Assembly (NCBI GenBank): GCA_903813345.2
Contig: CAIIXF020000010.1
Coordinates: 2,719,169-2,783,168 of the forward strand
Length of the DNA stretch: 64,000 nucleotides
Direction: 5' to 3'
Source: Owenia fusiformis
Taxonomy: Eukaryota; Annelida; Polychaeta; Sabellida; Oweniidae
Shown: piece by piece, positions 47,201 to 57,790 of the stretch
Layout of the letters: every line of letters starts with the position of its first letter
Numbering within the stretch: position 1 is the stretch's first letter
Position numbers and translations under genes: made by a program
The notes under the pieces: model-generated
What the model was told of the DNA's origin: nothing
The model's database searches: none
What the model saw: the letters and a program-made list of their open reading frames with translations, nothing else

Positions 47201-50200
47201 AGAGTTTTATATTTCAATTTTATGAATGAGGAATCAATTACAATCAGTAAATATGGTGTACTACTTCGATCATGTTGGAGCAGTGGCCAGATATTGTAAA
47301 TTACACAAGAAAAATTACTTGTTTTACTAAGAACTCTGTTGTCTACTATATTCTGCATGCCTGAATATACAAGTATATTGAGGGCATTAACCAGACTTCA
47401 TGATACATTGAATTTGCTTGGCAGTATCATGGCTACAGCAAAGAAATATGTGCATGAGCAAACATGATGTATATGATTTCCTCTCTACAATGACCTATAC
47501 ATAAACGTATACTTACATTCAATACTTGACAGCTCAAAAAAGTCAGTTACATCATTAGCTTGTTTTGCAAAGCCTCCGTCCAAGAGAGTTGAATTCTTGA
47601 TGAGTCTTGGTTCCACAAGTGGACTAAGAGTGAGACTGCCACACAAGCTCACGTCTGTAAAATTAACACAATGTTAATATTTTTGACATGTTGACTTTTT
47701 ATATGACTTTCTTAAAAATTTCCTCCCAAAAAACAAATTAATGTTGAGAATGCCCATATCAAAATGAAATTGTACACTATTCAACTGCAGACATGTATAA
47801 ATAAAGTGGGTTATGTATGCTTTACCTTTACAGGGAGAGGCGAGTTTTTCCACATTGTCTATCAGAGGCAGATAATGGTCTGCAAAAAATCAATAGAGTA
47901 TTAAAATTGCAGTATTCTCATTACACATGTTTTCATTTAATGTCAAACATTAATTCATATTTAATCTTAACCCTAGAAGTCAAAAGGAGTCAAAATGACT
48001 CCCCCTCCCCCAGGTTAAGTTTTTCCTGTGAAACCTTTTATAGACATCAGGTAAGATCTTCAAATTCTCAGTAGCCTGAGCTACAGATATTTCACATGTA
48101 ATCCCTCGGTAAATACAGTATTTTCCTCAGATATACCCTGTATCAAAAACCTCCCATTAAATAACCTCTATATATTTGATACTGATATAATATATCAATA
48201 AACATTAAGATTTACAAAACAAGATGACATACCTGTCTGTATCTGTGCACGTCTACATTGTTCTATTGGACTAAAGGAATCACGATATGCAAACTGGCGC
48301 TGCTTTTTTGGACTTAACAAAGTACAGTTATCAACTTTCTCTTCTATTGGACTATTAACTATGTCACTTAGATGTGTAGGTTGTTCTACTGCATGTCTTG
48401 GCTGTTCAATTGGACTTGCTTTATCTCTGTCATGTCTTGGCTGTTCGATTGGACTCAACGCACAACCTGCTAAGAAGCAATGTTCTGAATAAAATAATAA
48501 TGTACAGGGTGTTCCATAATGACCATCCCCCCATCCATCCATTACATTGCTATAGATAATAGTGTATGGAGACATGGTTATTATAGCTGTTTGCAGGACA
48601 CGTGGATAATTTTGGAGAAAAAGTAGATATCAGATTCTATGCTTAAGGTAAAATGGGTACCTTTTGTAAAGCGATGTAGCAAGTTGTAAAGACTGTTGAG
48701 CTTATTCAAAGATGTTTTAATTAGTCCAGAATTGAACAAGCTTTCATATGATATATAACATGCTGGTACGCTATTTGTGATTGGTGGTTGATGGGGGACG
48801 GTCATAATGAAACACCCTGTATATTGTTTCAATATTGGAATATTACTTGTGTCTTTAATGTTTACAACATCAATGCAATAATGAATACAAAAATATTCTG
48901 TAGTCATGTGAATGAAAACTGAGCTAAAATAAGGACCTACCCCTAGACTTTTGTTCTGCAGTATCCTCATCACTGGCCATAAATGTCTTCATATCAGCTG
49001 ACTCATTACCCAGACTCCTCTCTGCTTGTAACAGTGCATGCATCATAATATCCTCAAAGTTCTCAGGATTTCCGGCTTCTTTTGTTGTATATCTTTTAGG
49101 GCATGTCATCTTTGATGCACTGAAAACTGGTTGCCTTGTTTGTTTTTTGTCATTTATTTCAATAACACATTCAGGTTGGGTTTGTGTAGGTTTAGGTTTT
49201 GTAGCTCTTACTAAATGTATGTTTTGTTGAGGTTTGATGGTGGATTTAGTCTTCTGAAATGGAAGAGTTCCTCAAATGGCATTTATCATTGAGAGACAAA
49301 TTTAAATGCAAATGAAAGAAATGACGAAAATGAAACCTTGAAATTTAATTTACTGACCAAATGATCAGCATAAAGGAACATACACAATTGGAAGGTAAAT
49401 GTACTAGAAACTATTGTATTAGACACTATTGATCATACCTTATACACTAAATACTGTGACTTTAAAATTGTAACAAGTTTACAGTATTTAACTCACTTTA
49501 AACAAGGCATTAACATGAAAAATGTACCACCTAGTTGCTTACAATATCATTAGTTCAATGTGAAGTCACATTTAGAACTGTAGATGATTTTGAAAAATGG
49601 TCAATTTAAAGCAAGTTTTTTGACCCTGAAAGAAGGTCATTGAAGGTGAAATCTCAAATCAGATTTAAAACTTCTGAGAACTTGTAGATGATTTTATACA
49701 TATATTTCTTTATTGCGACCAATTCTGATCACATACATAAAGTTTAATATAAAAGGTTATGAAGAAAAAACATACACATACAGATATAACAAAATACAGT
49801 TGTGTAGTGCAGGACGTTTAGAGTATTGAGAAATCTAGTTCTCAGTTGGTATATATGATACACCATCCTGGCTATTATAATACAATCATAATATTCATTT
49901 GGGGCAAAAATATTTTCAATTACATTTAGGTCACTTCCACCTAAGTAAGGTCGTATAGGATCTCTAAATGTTTCTAGCACATTACAAAATTTAATGAAAT
50001 GTAACAATGATTCATGCGAATTACACATTTTGAAAAAAAATTGGTCAATATGCAGCAAGCTGAAAAAGACCTTTTTGACCTTGAGAAGGTCATTGAAGGT
50101 CAAATCTTTTTTAACCTGGAGAATGTCATTGAAGGTCAAATATATAGTCAGATTTGAACTTTTGAGAACTTGTAAATGATTTTGAAAAGTAAATAAAGTT

Positions 50201-51571
50201 GAAAAAAGACTTTTTTGACCTTTTTTGACCTTGAAATGGTCATTGAAGGTCAAATCTTGAATGTAAAAGTCATATTTGAACTTCTGATAACTTGGACATC
50301 ATTTTGAAAAAAATGGTCAATTTGAAGCAAGTTCAAAAAAGACATTTTTGACCTTTTTAGACCTTGAAAAGGTCATTGAAGGTCAAATCTTAAATGTAAA
50401 GTCAGATACTGTCTAAACAGTATTTGTTAAGTTATTAGAAGTTTTAAGAATTTTTTACAGATGCCAACCGCCGCCTGCCAATCGCCACTTCTTGGTGGTG
50501 ACATAATGATACCACATTTATTTATTAATCCATGATGTCATGTGCATACAGGGATTAGCATCCATCCTATTTTGCTCTTTGAACCATGCATGTGTGCAAG
50601 AATCATGTTGGATTTTTGCAGAAAGAATATATATGTATTATTATGGCACATTACTGATAAAAATAAGATGTGAGATTAACATCAAATGAACCACACACAT
50701 ACATGGAGCTTATAAATAGAAATGCATCTAATCATTCCATTCTCAGCTAAGACCAAGATCATGTTCAGATTCCATAATATTGACAGAATTTGACTTCATG
50801 TTAATGGAATTTACACAACCTTATATGAGTATTTAATTGTGAAAAGTAAAGAGGTGATATTCTGCCCACACACTGATTACATATGGGTAACAAGGTATAT
50901 GAACTTTAAGAATTAAATATTAGCCTACCTTTTTCTTGACAGTTTTTGTCTTATTTTGACATCCATTAGTCTGTTTGGGAAATGTTGACAAAAGTTTCTT
51001 GTTTCCTTGATCCTCAACATCTGGTAAGGTGGTGGACATACTTGTTAACTTAGCATGGTAGTAATTCCTGAAATGGTAAAATAATCAAAGGCACACAGCA
51101 AACAATATTGTATCAAAATGACTCCTTATAAAGTTAAACTCCCCAAAAACTGAACGAGTCCAAGGTTTTAATACCACAAATAATTCCTGGAAATTTCAAA
51201 GCAATCAAATGAGCATTCTATCTTCAAATGCACAGACAAGAATAGTAAGACAATGATACCCACCCACAAAAGCGGACAACAAAAGGTACAATAAAAAAGG
51301 TAAAGTACGACTAAATTATTTTTGAAATCAAGCAAATACAATCGACAACAATGCAATTGTGAGTTAAATCAGTGCATGTATTGATTATGATCATTTTAAT
51401 ATTGAAACATCATCCAGATGCCACAATATGTGCAACTGAATATCCCCTAAAATATAGTTTTTCAACATTAAACATTTAATCATATTCAAGAACACACCTC
51501 AATGTATGCTTCCATGTTTTACTGCAAGCCTCTTTTGGACTTTTGGACCTTTCTTCACTCCTAGTCTCCAT
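41127..51571 (-). CDS. Unrecognised large Ser/Thr-rich motif-repeat protein (11 exons)
   Basis: Eleven exons with GT-AG borders and agreeing phases join into about 1,939 residues, or 1,955 if the last frame runs to its stop at 41127. I do not recognise the family. Seen: a basic, Lys/Thr-rich N-terminus; four SPIE motifs (exon 4); 25-residue repeats around TRQT(K/R)N..L.K..L(R)T.IPN (residues ~465-565); basic clusters; about eleven PK[C/N]ST-x-hydrophobic boxes, each followed by [ED][LMVI]S[STP]I (residues ~300-318 and ~860-1545); an acidic Ser-rich stretch; and RRPQKRRRLQKK near the C-terminus, a likely nuclear signal. No globular domain or membrane segment. It converges on CBL. The motif array suggests a multivalent nuclear docking scaffold regulated by phosphorylation; that is inference. 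Confidence 0.8.
41422..41504 (-). CDS. Unknown gene, exon 10
   Basis: Acceptor gttttttag, donor ATCT|GTAAGT. Only one frame is open and it is the one the phase of exon 9 predicts: VAQCLGIRRVRTFTSTPINS and PPSNNTS. Confidence 0.75.
41778..41902 (-). CDS. Unknown gene, exon 9 with basic nuclear signal
   Basis: Acceptor gcttacaag, donor AGAG|GTACTC. Encodes RRPQKRRRLQKKMPIKCS then THLFPDVAPD. KCST recurs right after the basic cluster, a possible last copy of the box. Confidence 0.75.
42205..42257. repeat. Short copy of the GGATAATCAT-tail repeat in intron 8
   Basis: ggacatacggacagacag plus ccctctcataggataatcat match the tail of the repeat at 39303-39560. Confidence 0.5.
42265..42313 (-). CDS. 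Unknown gene, exon 8
   Basis: Acceptor ctattacag, donor CCAG|GTACCC. Encodes AVAERSPVRHISTLDS. The phase bridges exons 7 and 9. Confidence 0.72.
42586..47124 (-). CDS. Unknown gene, 4.5-kb exon 7 with main repeat array
   Basis: Acceptor cttggttcag, donor AGGG|GTGAGA; open for 1,512 codons. Modules read from right to left (start of box): 45499 KNSTVNP/EMSSI; 45316 KNSTAIH/DVSSI; 44790 HSTKLY/LSPIQ; 44450 KNSTVMH/ISPIA; 44296 KCSTMIQ/ELSSIY; 44010 KCSTMIQ/ELSSIH; 43845 KCSTMVD/EISHI; 43695 KCSTKIY/ELSTIY; 43515 CSTKID/NMSTIY. A tract near 45720-45840 is very basic. The end is acidic and Ser-rich (EEQEDEDEPSSSES; VSSSSDNADDADTEDSDD). Confidence 0.93.
47517..47654 (-). CDS. Unknown gene, exon 6 with first CST/ELSSI module
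   Basis: Acceptor attttacag, donor GAAT|GTAAGT. Encodes LTLSPLVEPRL, then KNSTLLDGG and FFELSSIE, one full module of the later array. Confidence 0.8.
47826..47879 (-). CDS. Unknown gene, exon 5
   Basis: Small exon, acceptor ttttttgcag, donor AAAG|GTAAAG. Encodes DHYLPLIDNVEKLASPCK. Kept because its phase bridges exons 4 and 6 exactly. Confidence 0.72.
48233..48466 (-). CDS. Unknown gene, exon 4 with SPIE repeats
   Basis: Acceptor tcttagcag, donor ACAG|GTATGT. Encodes ALSPIEQPRH, ASPIEQPRH, NSPIEEK and FSPIEQCRR, plus LLSPKKQRQ: four copies of S-P-I-E-[Q/E]. S-P sites are potential proline-directed kinase targets. Confidence 0.82.
48505..48819. mobile_element. TA-flanked MITE, 315 bp, in intron 3
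   Basis: CAGGGTGTTCCATAATGACC at the left and GGTCATAATGAAACACCCTG at the right are inverted repeats (about 27 bp with few mismatches), flanked by TA. Same CAGGGTG end class as 26331-26559. Confidence 0.88.
48941..49253 (-). CDS. Unknown gene, exon 3
   Basis: Acceptor ccatttcag, donor GG|GTAGGT, 104 codons. Contains a Lys/Thr/Pro/Gln stretch, then the only helix-like segment of the protein, ENFEDIMMHALLQAERSLG, then an acidic stretch ASDEDTAEQ. Confidence 0.78.
49570..50420. repeat. Degenerate tandem repeat, about 110-120 bp, in intron 2
   Basis: The core gaaggtcaaatc with gaccttgaaaaggtcatt recurs near 49640, 50090, 50130, 50240 and 50370, each with a following cttgta(g/a)atgattttgaaaa. 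The array is split by a LINE fragment at 49697-50033. Confidence 0.75.
49697..50033 (-). mobile_element. 5'-truncated LINE, C-terminal end of reverse transcriptase protein
   Basis: On the - strand the frame reads KMCNSHESLLHFIKFCNVL, ETFRDPIRPYL and onward. The pattern C..C-x-H-F-x-C with following R fits the zinc-knuckle-like end after a non-LTR reverse transcriptase. AATAAAG lies about 15 bases before the 3' limit. It sits inside the 110-120-bp tandem array. Clade not resolved. Confidence 0.6.
50929..51067 (-). CDS. Unknown gene, exon 2
   Basis: Acceptor ccatttcag, donor AAG|GTAGGC. Encodes RNYYHAKLTSMSTTLPDVED and a Lys-rich end KTKTVKKK. Phase agrees with exons 1 and 3. Confidence 0.75.
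51498..51571 (-). CDS. Unknown gene, first coding exon
   Basis: GTTGCCATGG is a strong start context. An in-frame TGA lies just upstream. Encodes METRSEERSKSPKE and KTWKHTL; donor GAG|GTGTGT. A tttttacag acceptor at 51600 suggests a further non-coding 5' exon. Confidence 0.72.
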
Positions 51572-51747
51572 GGCAACTCATCTGCAACATTTGATAAACC
51601 TGTAAAAACAAAAAACTGGGTAAAATGTTAAAAAATATGTCCATGAGCATTGGAGCCACTGGCTAACTTGAGGGGCTGGTCCATTTGAAATGAATTCATT
51701 TAAAATGAGGGCTTACCAAGTTCTTTCACAATCCAAAGAAAGTATTT

Positions 51748-54700
51748 GACTATTGCAGATAAAAGGAGGCAAAAGCCAGTTTGCTTTCTATAGGACTATT
51801 GCAGATAAAAGAAGGCAACAGCCAGTTTGCTTTCTATAGGACTATTGCAGATAAAAGGAGGCAAAAGCCAGTTTGCTTTCTATAGGACTATTGCAGATAA
51901 AAGAAGGCAACAGCCAGTTTGCTTTCTATAGGACTATTGCAGATAAAAGGAGGCAAAAGCCAGTTTGCTTTCTATAGGATTATTGCAGATAAAAGAAGGC
52001 AACAGCCAGTTTGCTTTCTATAGGACTATTGCAGATAAAAGGAGGCAAAAGCCAGTTTGCTTTCTATAGGACTATTGCAGATAAAAGGAGGCAAAAGCCA
52101 GTTTGCTTTCTATAGGACTATTGCAGATAAAAGAAGGCAACAGCCAGTTTGCTTTCTATAGGACTATTGCAGATAAAAGGAGGCAAAAGCCAGTTTGCTT
52201 TCTATAGGACTATTGCAGATAAAAGAAAGCAACAGCCAGTTTGCTTTCTATAGGACTATTGCAGATAAAAGGAGGCAAAAGCCAGTTTGCTTTCTATAGG
52301 ACTATTGCAGATAAAAGGAGGCAAAAGTCAGTTTGCTTTCTATAGGACTATTGCAGATAAAAGAAGGCAACAGCCAGTTTGCTTTCTATAGGACTATTGC
52401 AGATAAAAGAAGGCAACAGCCAGTTTGCTTTCTATAGGACTATTGCAGATAAAAGGAGGCAAAAGCCAGTTTGCTTTCTATAGGACTATTGCAGATAAAA
52501 GAAGGCAACAGCCAGTTTGCGTTCTATAGGACTATTGCAGATAAAAGGAGGCACCAGCCAGTTTGCGTTCTATAGGACTATTGCAGATAAAAGGAGGCAC
52601 CAGCCAGTTTGCATTCTATAGAACTATTGCATATAAAAGGAGGCACCAGCAAGTTTGCGTTCTATAGGACTATTGCAGATAAAAGAAGGCAAAAGCCAGT
52701 TTGCCTTCTATAGAACTATTGCAGATAAAAGAAGGCAACAGCCAGTTTGCTTTCTATAGGACTATTGCAGATAAAAGGAGGCAAAAGCCAGTTTGCTTTC
52801 TATAGGACTATTGCAGATAAAAGAAGGCAACAGCCAGTTTGCTTTCTATAGGACTATTGCAGATAAAAGAAGGCAACAGCCAGTTTGCTTTCTATAGGAC
52901 TATTGCAGATAAAAGGAGGCAAAAGCCAGTTTGCTTTCTATAGGACTATTGCAGATAAAAGGAGGCACCAGCCAGTTTGCATTCTATAGAACTATTGCAG
53001 ATAAAAGGAGGCACCAGCCAGTTTGCGTTCTATAGGACTATTGCAGATAAAAGGAGGCACCAGCCAGTTTGCATTCTATAGAACTATTGCAGATAAAAGG
53101 AGGCAAAAGCCAGTTTGCTTTCTATAAGACTAAGACTATTGCAGATAAAAGAAGGCAACAGCCAGTTTGCTTTCTATAGGACTATTGCAGATAAAAGGAG
53201 GCAAAAGCCAGTTTGCTTTCTATAGGACTATTGCAGATAAAAGGAGGCAAAAGCCAGTTTGCTTTCTATAGGACTATTGCAGATAAAAGAAGGCAACAGC
53301 CAGTTTGCTTTCTATAGGACTATTGCAGATAAAAGAAGGCAACAGCCAGTTTGCTTTCTATAGGACTATTGCAGATAAAAGGAGGCAAAAGCCAGTTTGC
53401 TTTCTATAGGACTATTGCAGATAAAAGAAGGCAACAGCCAGTTTGCGTTCTATAGGACTATTGCAGATAAAAGGAGGCACCAGCCAGTTTGCGTTCTATA
53501 GGACTATTGCAGATAAAAGGAGGCACCAGCCAGTTTGCATTCTATAGAACTATTGCATATAAAAGGAGGCACCAGCAAGTTTGCGTTCTATAGGACTATT
53601 GCAGATAAAAGAAGGCAAAAGCCAGTTTGCTTTCTATAGAACTATTGCAGATAAAAGAAGGCAACAGCCAGTTTGCTTTCTATTGGACTATTGCAGATAA
53701 AAGGAGGCAAAAGCCAGTTTGCTTTCTATAGGACTATTGCAGATAAAAGAAGGCAACAGCCAGTTTGCTTTCTATAGGACTATTGCAGATAAAAGAAGGC
53801 AACAGCCAGTTTGCTTTCTATAGGACTATTGCAGATAAAAGGAGGCAAAAGCCAGTTTGCTTTCTATAGGACTATTGCAGATAAAAGAAGGCAACAGCCA
53901 GTTTGCGTTCTATAGGACTATTGCAGATAAAAGGAGGCACCAGCCAGTTTGCGTTCTATAGGACTATTGCAGATAAAAGAGATAAAAGGAGGCAAAAGCC
54001 AGTTTGCTTTCTTTAGGACTATTGCAGATAAAAGAAGGCAACAGCCAGTTTGCTTTCTATAGGACTATTGCAGATAAAAGAAGGCAACAGCCAGTTTGCT
54101 TTCTATAGGACTATTGCAGATAAAAGGAGGCAAAAGCCAGTTTGCTTTCTATAGGACTATTGCAGATAAAAGAAGGCAACAGCCAGTTTGCGTTCTATAG
54201 GACTATTGCAGATAAAAGGAGGCACCAGCCAGTTTGCGTTCTATAGGACTATTGCAGATAAAAGGAGGCACCAGCCAGTTTGCATTCTATAGAACTATTG
54301 CATATAAAAGGAGGCACCAGCAAGTTTGCGTTCTATAGGACTATTGCAGATAAAAGAAGGCAAAAGCCAGTTTGCTTTCTATAGAACTATTGCAGATAAA
54401 AGAAGGCAACAGCCAGTTTGCTTTCTATAGGACTATTGGAGATAAAAGAAGGCAACAGCCAGTTTGCGTTCTATAGGACTATTGCAGATAAAAGAAGGCA
54501 ACAGCCAATTTGCATTCTGTAGGACTATTGCAGATAAAAGGAGGCAACAGCCAGTTTGTGTTCTATAGGACTATTGCAGATAAAAGAAGGCAACAGCCAG
54601 TTTGCATTCTATAGGACTATTACAGATAAAAGAAGGCAAAAGCCAGTTTGCATTCTATAGGACTATTACAGATAAAAGAAGGCAAAAGCCAGTTTGCTTT

Positions 54701-57700
54701 CTATAGAACTATTGCAGATAAAAGGAGGCAAAAGCCAGTTTGCTTTCTATAGGACTATTGCAGATAAAAGAAGGCAACAGCCAGTTTGCGTTCTATAGGA
54801 CTATTGCAGATAAAAGGAGGCAAAAGCCAGTTTGCATTCTATAGGACTATTGCAGATAAAAGAAGGCAACAGCCAGTTTGCATTCTATAGGACTATTACA
54901 GATAAAAGAAGGCAAAAGCCAGTTTGCTTTCTATAGAACTATTGCAGATAAAAGGAGGCAAAAGCCAGTTTGCTTTCTATAGGACTATTGCAGATAAAAG
55001 AAGGCAACAGCCAGTTTGCGTTCTATAGGACTATTGCAGATAAAAGGAGGCACCAGCCAGTTTGCGTTCTATAGGACTATTGCAGATAAAAGGAGGCACC
55101 AGCCAGTTTGCATTCTATAGAACTATTGCATATAAAAGGAGGCACCAGCAAGTTTGCGTTCTATAGGACTATTGCAGATAAAAGAAGGCAAAAGCCAGTT
55201 TGCTTTCTATAGAACTATTGCAGATAAAAGAAGGCAACAGCCAGTTTGCATTCTATAGGACTATTGCAGATAAAAGAAGGCAACAGCCAGTTTGCTTTCT
55301 ATAGGACTATTGCAGATAAAAGAAGGCAACAGCCAGTTTGCTTTCTATAGGACTATTGCAGATAAAAGGAGGCACCAGCCAGTTTGTGTTCTATAGGACT
55401 ATTGCAGATAAAAGGAGGCACCAGCCAGTTTGCATTCTATAGTACTATTGCAGATAAAAGAAGGCAACAGCCAGTTTTCATTCTGTAGGACTATTGCAGA
55501 TAAAAGAAGGCAACAGCCAGTTTGCGTTCTATAGGACTATTGCAGATAAAAGGAGGCACCAGCCAGTTTGTGTTCTATAGGACTATTGCAGATAAAAGGA
55601 GGCACCAGCCAGTTTGCATTCTATAGGACTATTGCAGATAAAAGAAGGCAAAAGCCAGTTTGCTTTCTATAGGACTATTGGAGATAAAAGAAGGCAACAG
55701 CCAGTTTGCGTTCTATAGGACTATTGCAGATAAAAGAAGGCGACAGCCAATTTGCATTCTGTAGGACTATTGCAGATAAAAGGAGGCAACAGCCAGTTTG
55801 TGTTCTATAGGACTATTGCAGATAAAAGAAGGCAACAGCCAGTCTGTGTTCTATAGGACTATTGCAGATAAAAGAAGGCAACAGCCAGTCTGTGTTCTAT
55901 AGGACTATTGCAGATAAAAGAAGGCAACAGCCAGTTTGAATTCTATAGGACTATTGCAGATAAAAGAAGGCAACAGCCAGTTTGCATTCTATAGGACTAT
56001 TGCAGATAAAAGGAGGCACCAGCCAGTTTGTGTTCTATAGGACTATTGCAGATAAAAGGAGGCACCAACCAGTTTCCATTCTATAGGACTATTGCAGACA
56101 AAAGAAGGCAAAAGCCAGTTTGCTTTCTATAGGACTATTGGAGATAAAAGAAGGCAACAGCCAGTTTGCGTTCTATAGGACTATTGCAGATAAAAGAAGG
56201 CAACAGCCAGTTTGCGTTCTATAGGACTATTGTAGATAAAAGGAGGCACCAGCCAGTTTGTGTTCTATAGGACTATTGCAGATAAAAGGAGGCACCAGCC
56301 AGTTTCCATTCTATAGGACTATTGCAGATAAAAGAAGGCAAAAGCCAGTTTGCTTTCTAAAGGACTATTGGAGATAAAAGAAGGCAACAGCCAGTTTGCG
56401 TTCTATAGGACTATTGCAGATAAAAGAAGGCAATAGCCAATTTGCATTCTGTAGGACTATTTCAGATAAAAGGAGGCACCAGCCAGTTTGTGTTCTATAG
56501 GACTATTACAGATAAAAGAAGGCAACAGCCAGTTTGTGTTCTATAGGACTATTGCAGATAAAAGAAGGCAACAGCCAGTTTGTGTTCTATAGGACTATTG
56601 CAGATAAAAGAAGGCAACAGCCAATTTGCATTCTATAGGAATATTGGAGATAAAAGAAGGCAACAGCCAGTCTGTGTTCTATAGGACTATTGCAGATAAA
56701 AGAAGGCACCAGCCAGTTTGTGTTCTATAGGACTATTGCAGATAAAAGAAGGCAACAGCCAGTTTGCATTCTGTAGGACTATTGCAGATAAAAGGAGGCA
56801 CCAGCCAGTTTGTGTTCTATAGGACTATTGCAGATAAAAGAAGGCAACAGCCAGTTTGTGTTCTGTAGGACTATTGCAGATAAAAGGAGGCAGCAGCCAG
56901 TTTGTGTTCTATAGGACTATTGCAGATAAAAGAAGGCAACAGCCAGTTTGCATTCTATAGGACTATTGCAGATAAAAGGAAGCAACAGCCAGTCTGTGTT
57001 CTTGAGGACTATTGGAGATAAAAGAAGTTAACAGCCAGTTTGCGTTCTATAGGACTATTGCAGATAAAAGGAGGCAACAGCCAGTCTTTGTTCTTGAGGA
57101 CTATTGGAGATAAAAGAAGGCAACAGCAAGTTTGCGTTCTATAGGACTATTGCAGATAAAAGGAGGCAACAGCCAGTTTGCATTCTTTAGGACTATTGCA
57201 GATAAAAGAAGGCAAAAGCCAGTTTGCTTTCTATAGGACTATTGGAGATAAAAGAAGGCAACAGCCAGTTTGCGTTCTATAGGACTATTGCAGATAAAAG
57301 GAGGCACCAGCCAGTTTGCATTCTATAGGACTATTGCAGATAAAAGAAGGCAAAAGCCAGTTTGCTTTCTATAGGACTATTGGAGATAAAAGAAGGCAAC
57401 AGCCAATTTGCGTTCTATAGGACTATTACAGATAAAAGAAGGCAACAGACAGTTTGCGTTCTAAAGAACTATTGCAGATAAAAGAAGGCAACAGCCAGTT
57501 TGCTTTCTATAGGACTATTGGAGATAAAAGAAGGCAACAGCCAGTTTGCTTTCTATAGGACTATTGGAGATAAAAGAAGGCAACAGCCAGTTTGCTTTCT
57601 ATAGGACTATTGGAGATAAAAGAAGGCAACAGCCAATTTGCGTTCTAAAGGACTATTAGAGATAAAAGAAGGCAACAACCAGTTTGCGTTCTATAGGACT

Positions 57701-57756
57701 ATTGCAGATAAAAGACAACAGCCAATTTGCATTCTATAGGACTATTGCAGATAAAA
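51748..57756. repeat. 46-bp minisatellite, about 130 copies (6 kb)
   Basis: Unit starts GGACTATTGCAGATAAAAGA and continues AGGCAACAGCCAGTTTGCTT then TCTATA; spacing is 46 bases (51748 to 51794 and on). Variants differ at the GAAGGCAAC / GGAGGCAAA / GGAGGCACC position and at TTTGC(T/G/A)TT. The left part alternates two variants very evenly; the right part (after about 55.5 kb) is more mixed, with TTGGAGAT and TTTGTGTT variants. Blocks containing a rare GCATATAAAAG unit recur at 52629, 53555, 54300 and 55129. No long open frame. Confidence 0.98.
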
Positions 57757-57790
57757 TTACCACGGTTGGGAGGCTTGAAATATATATATA

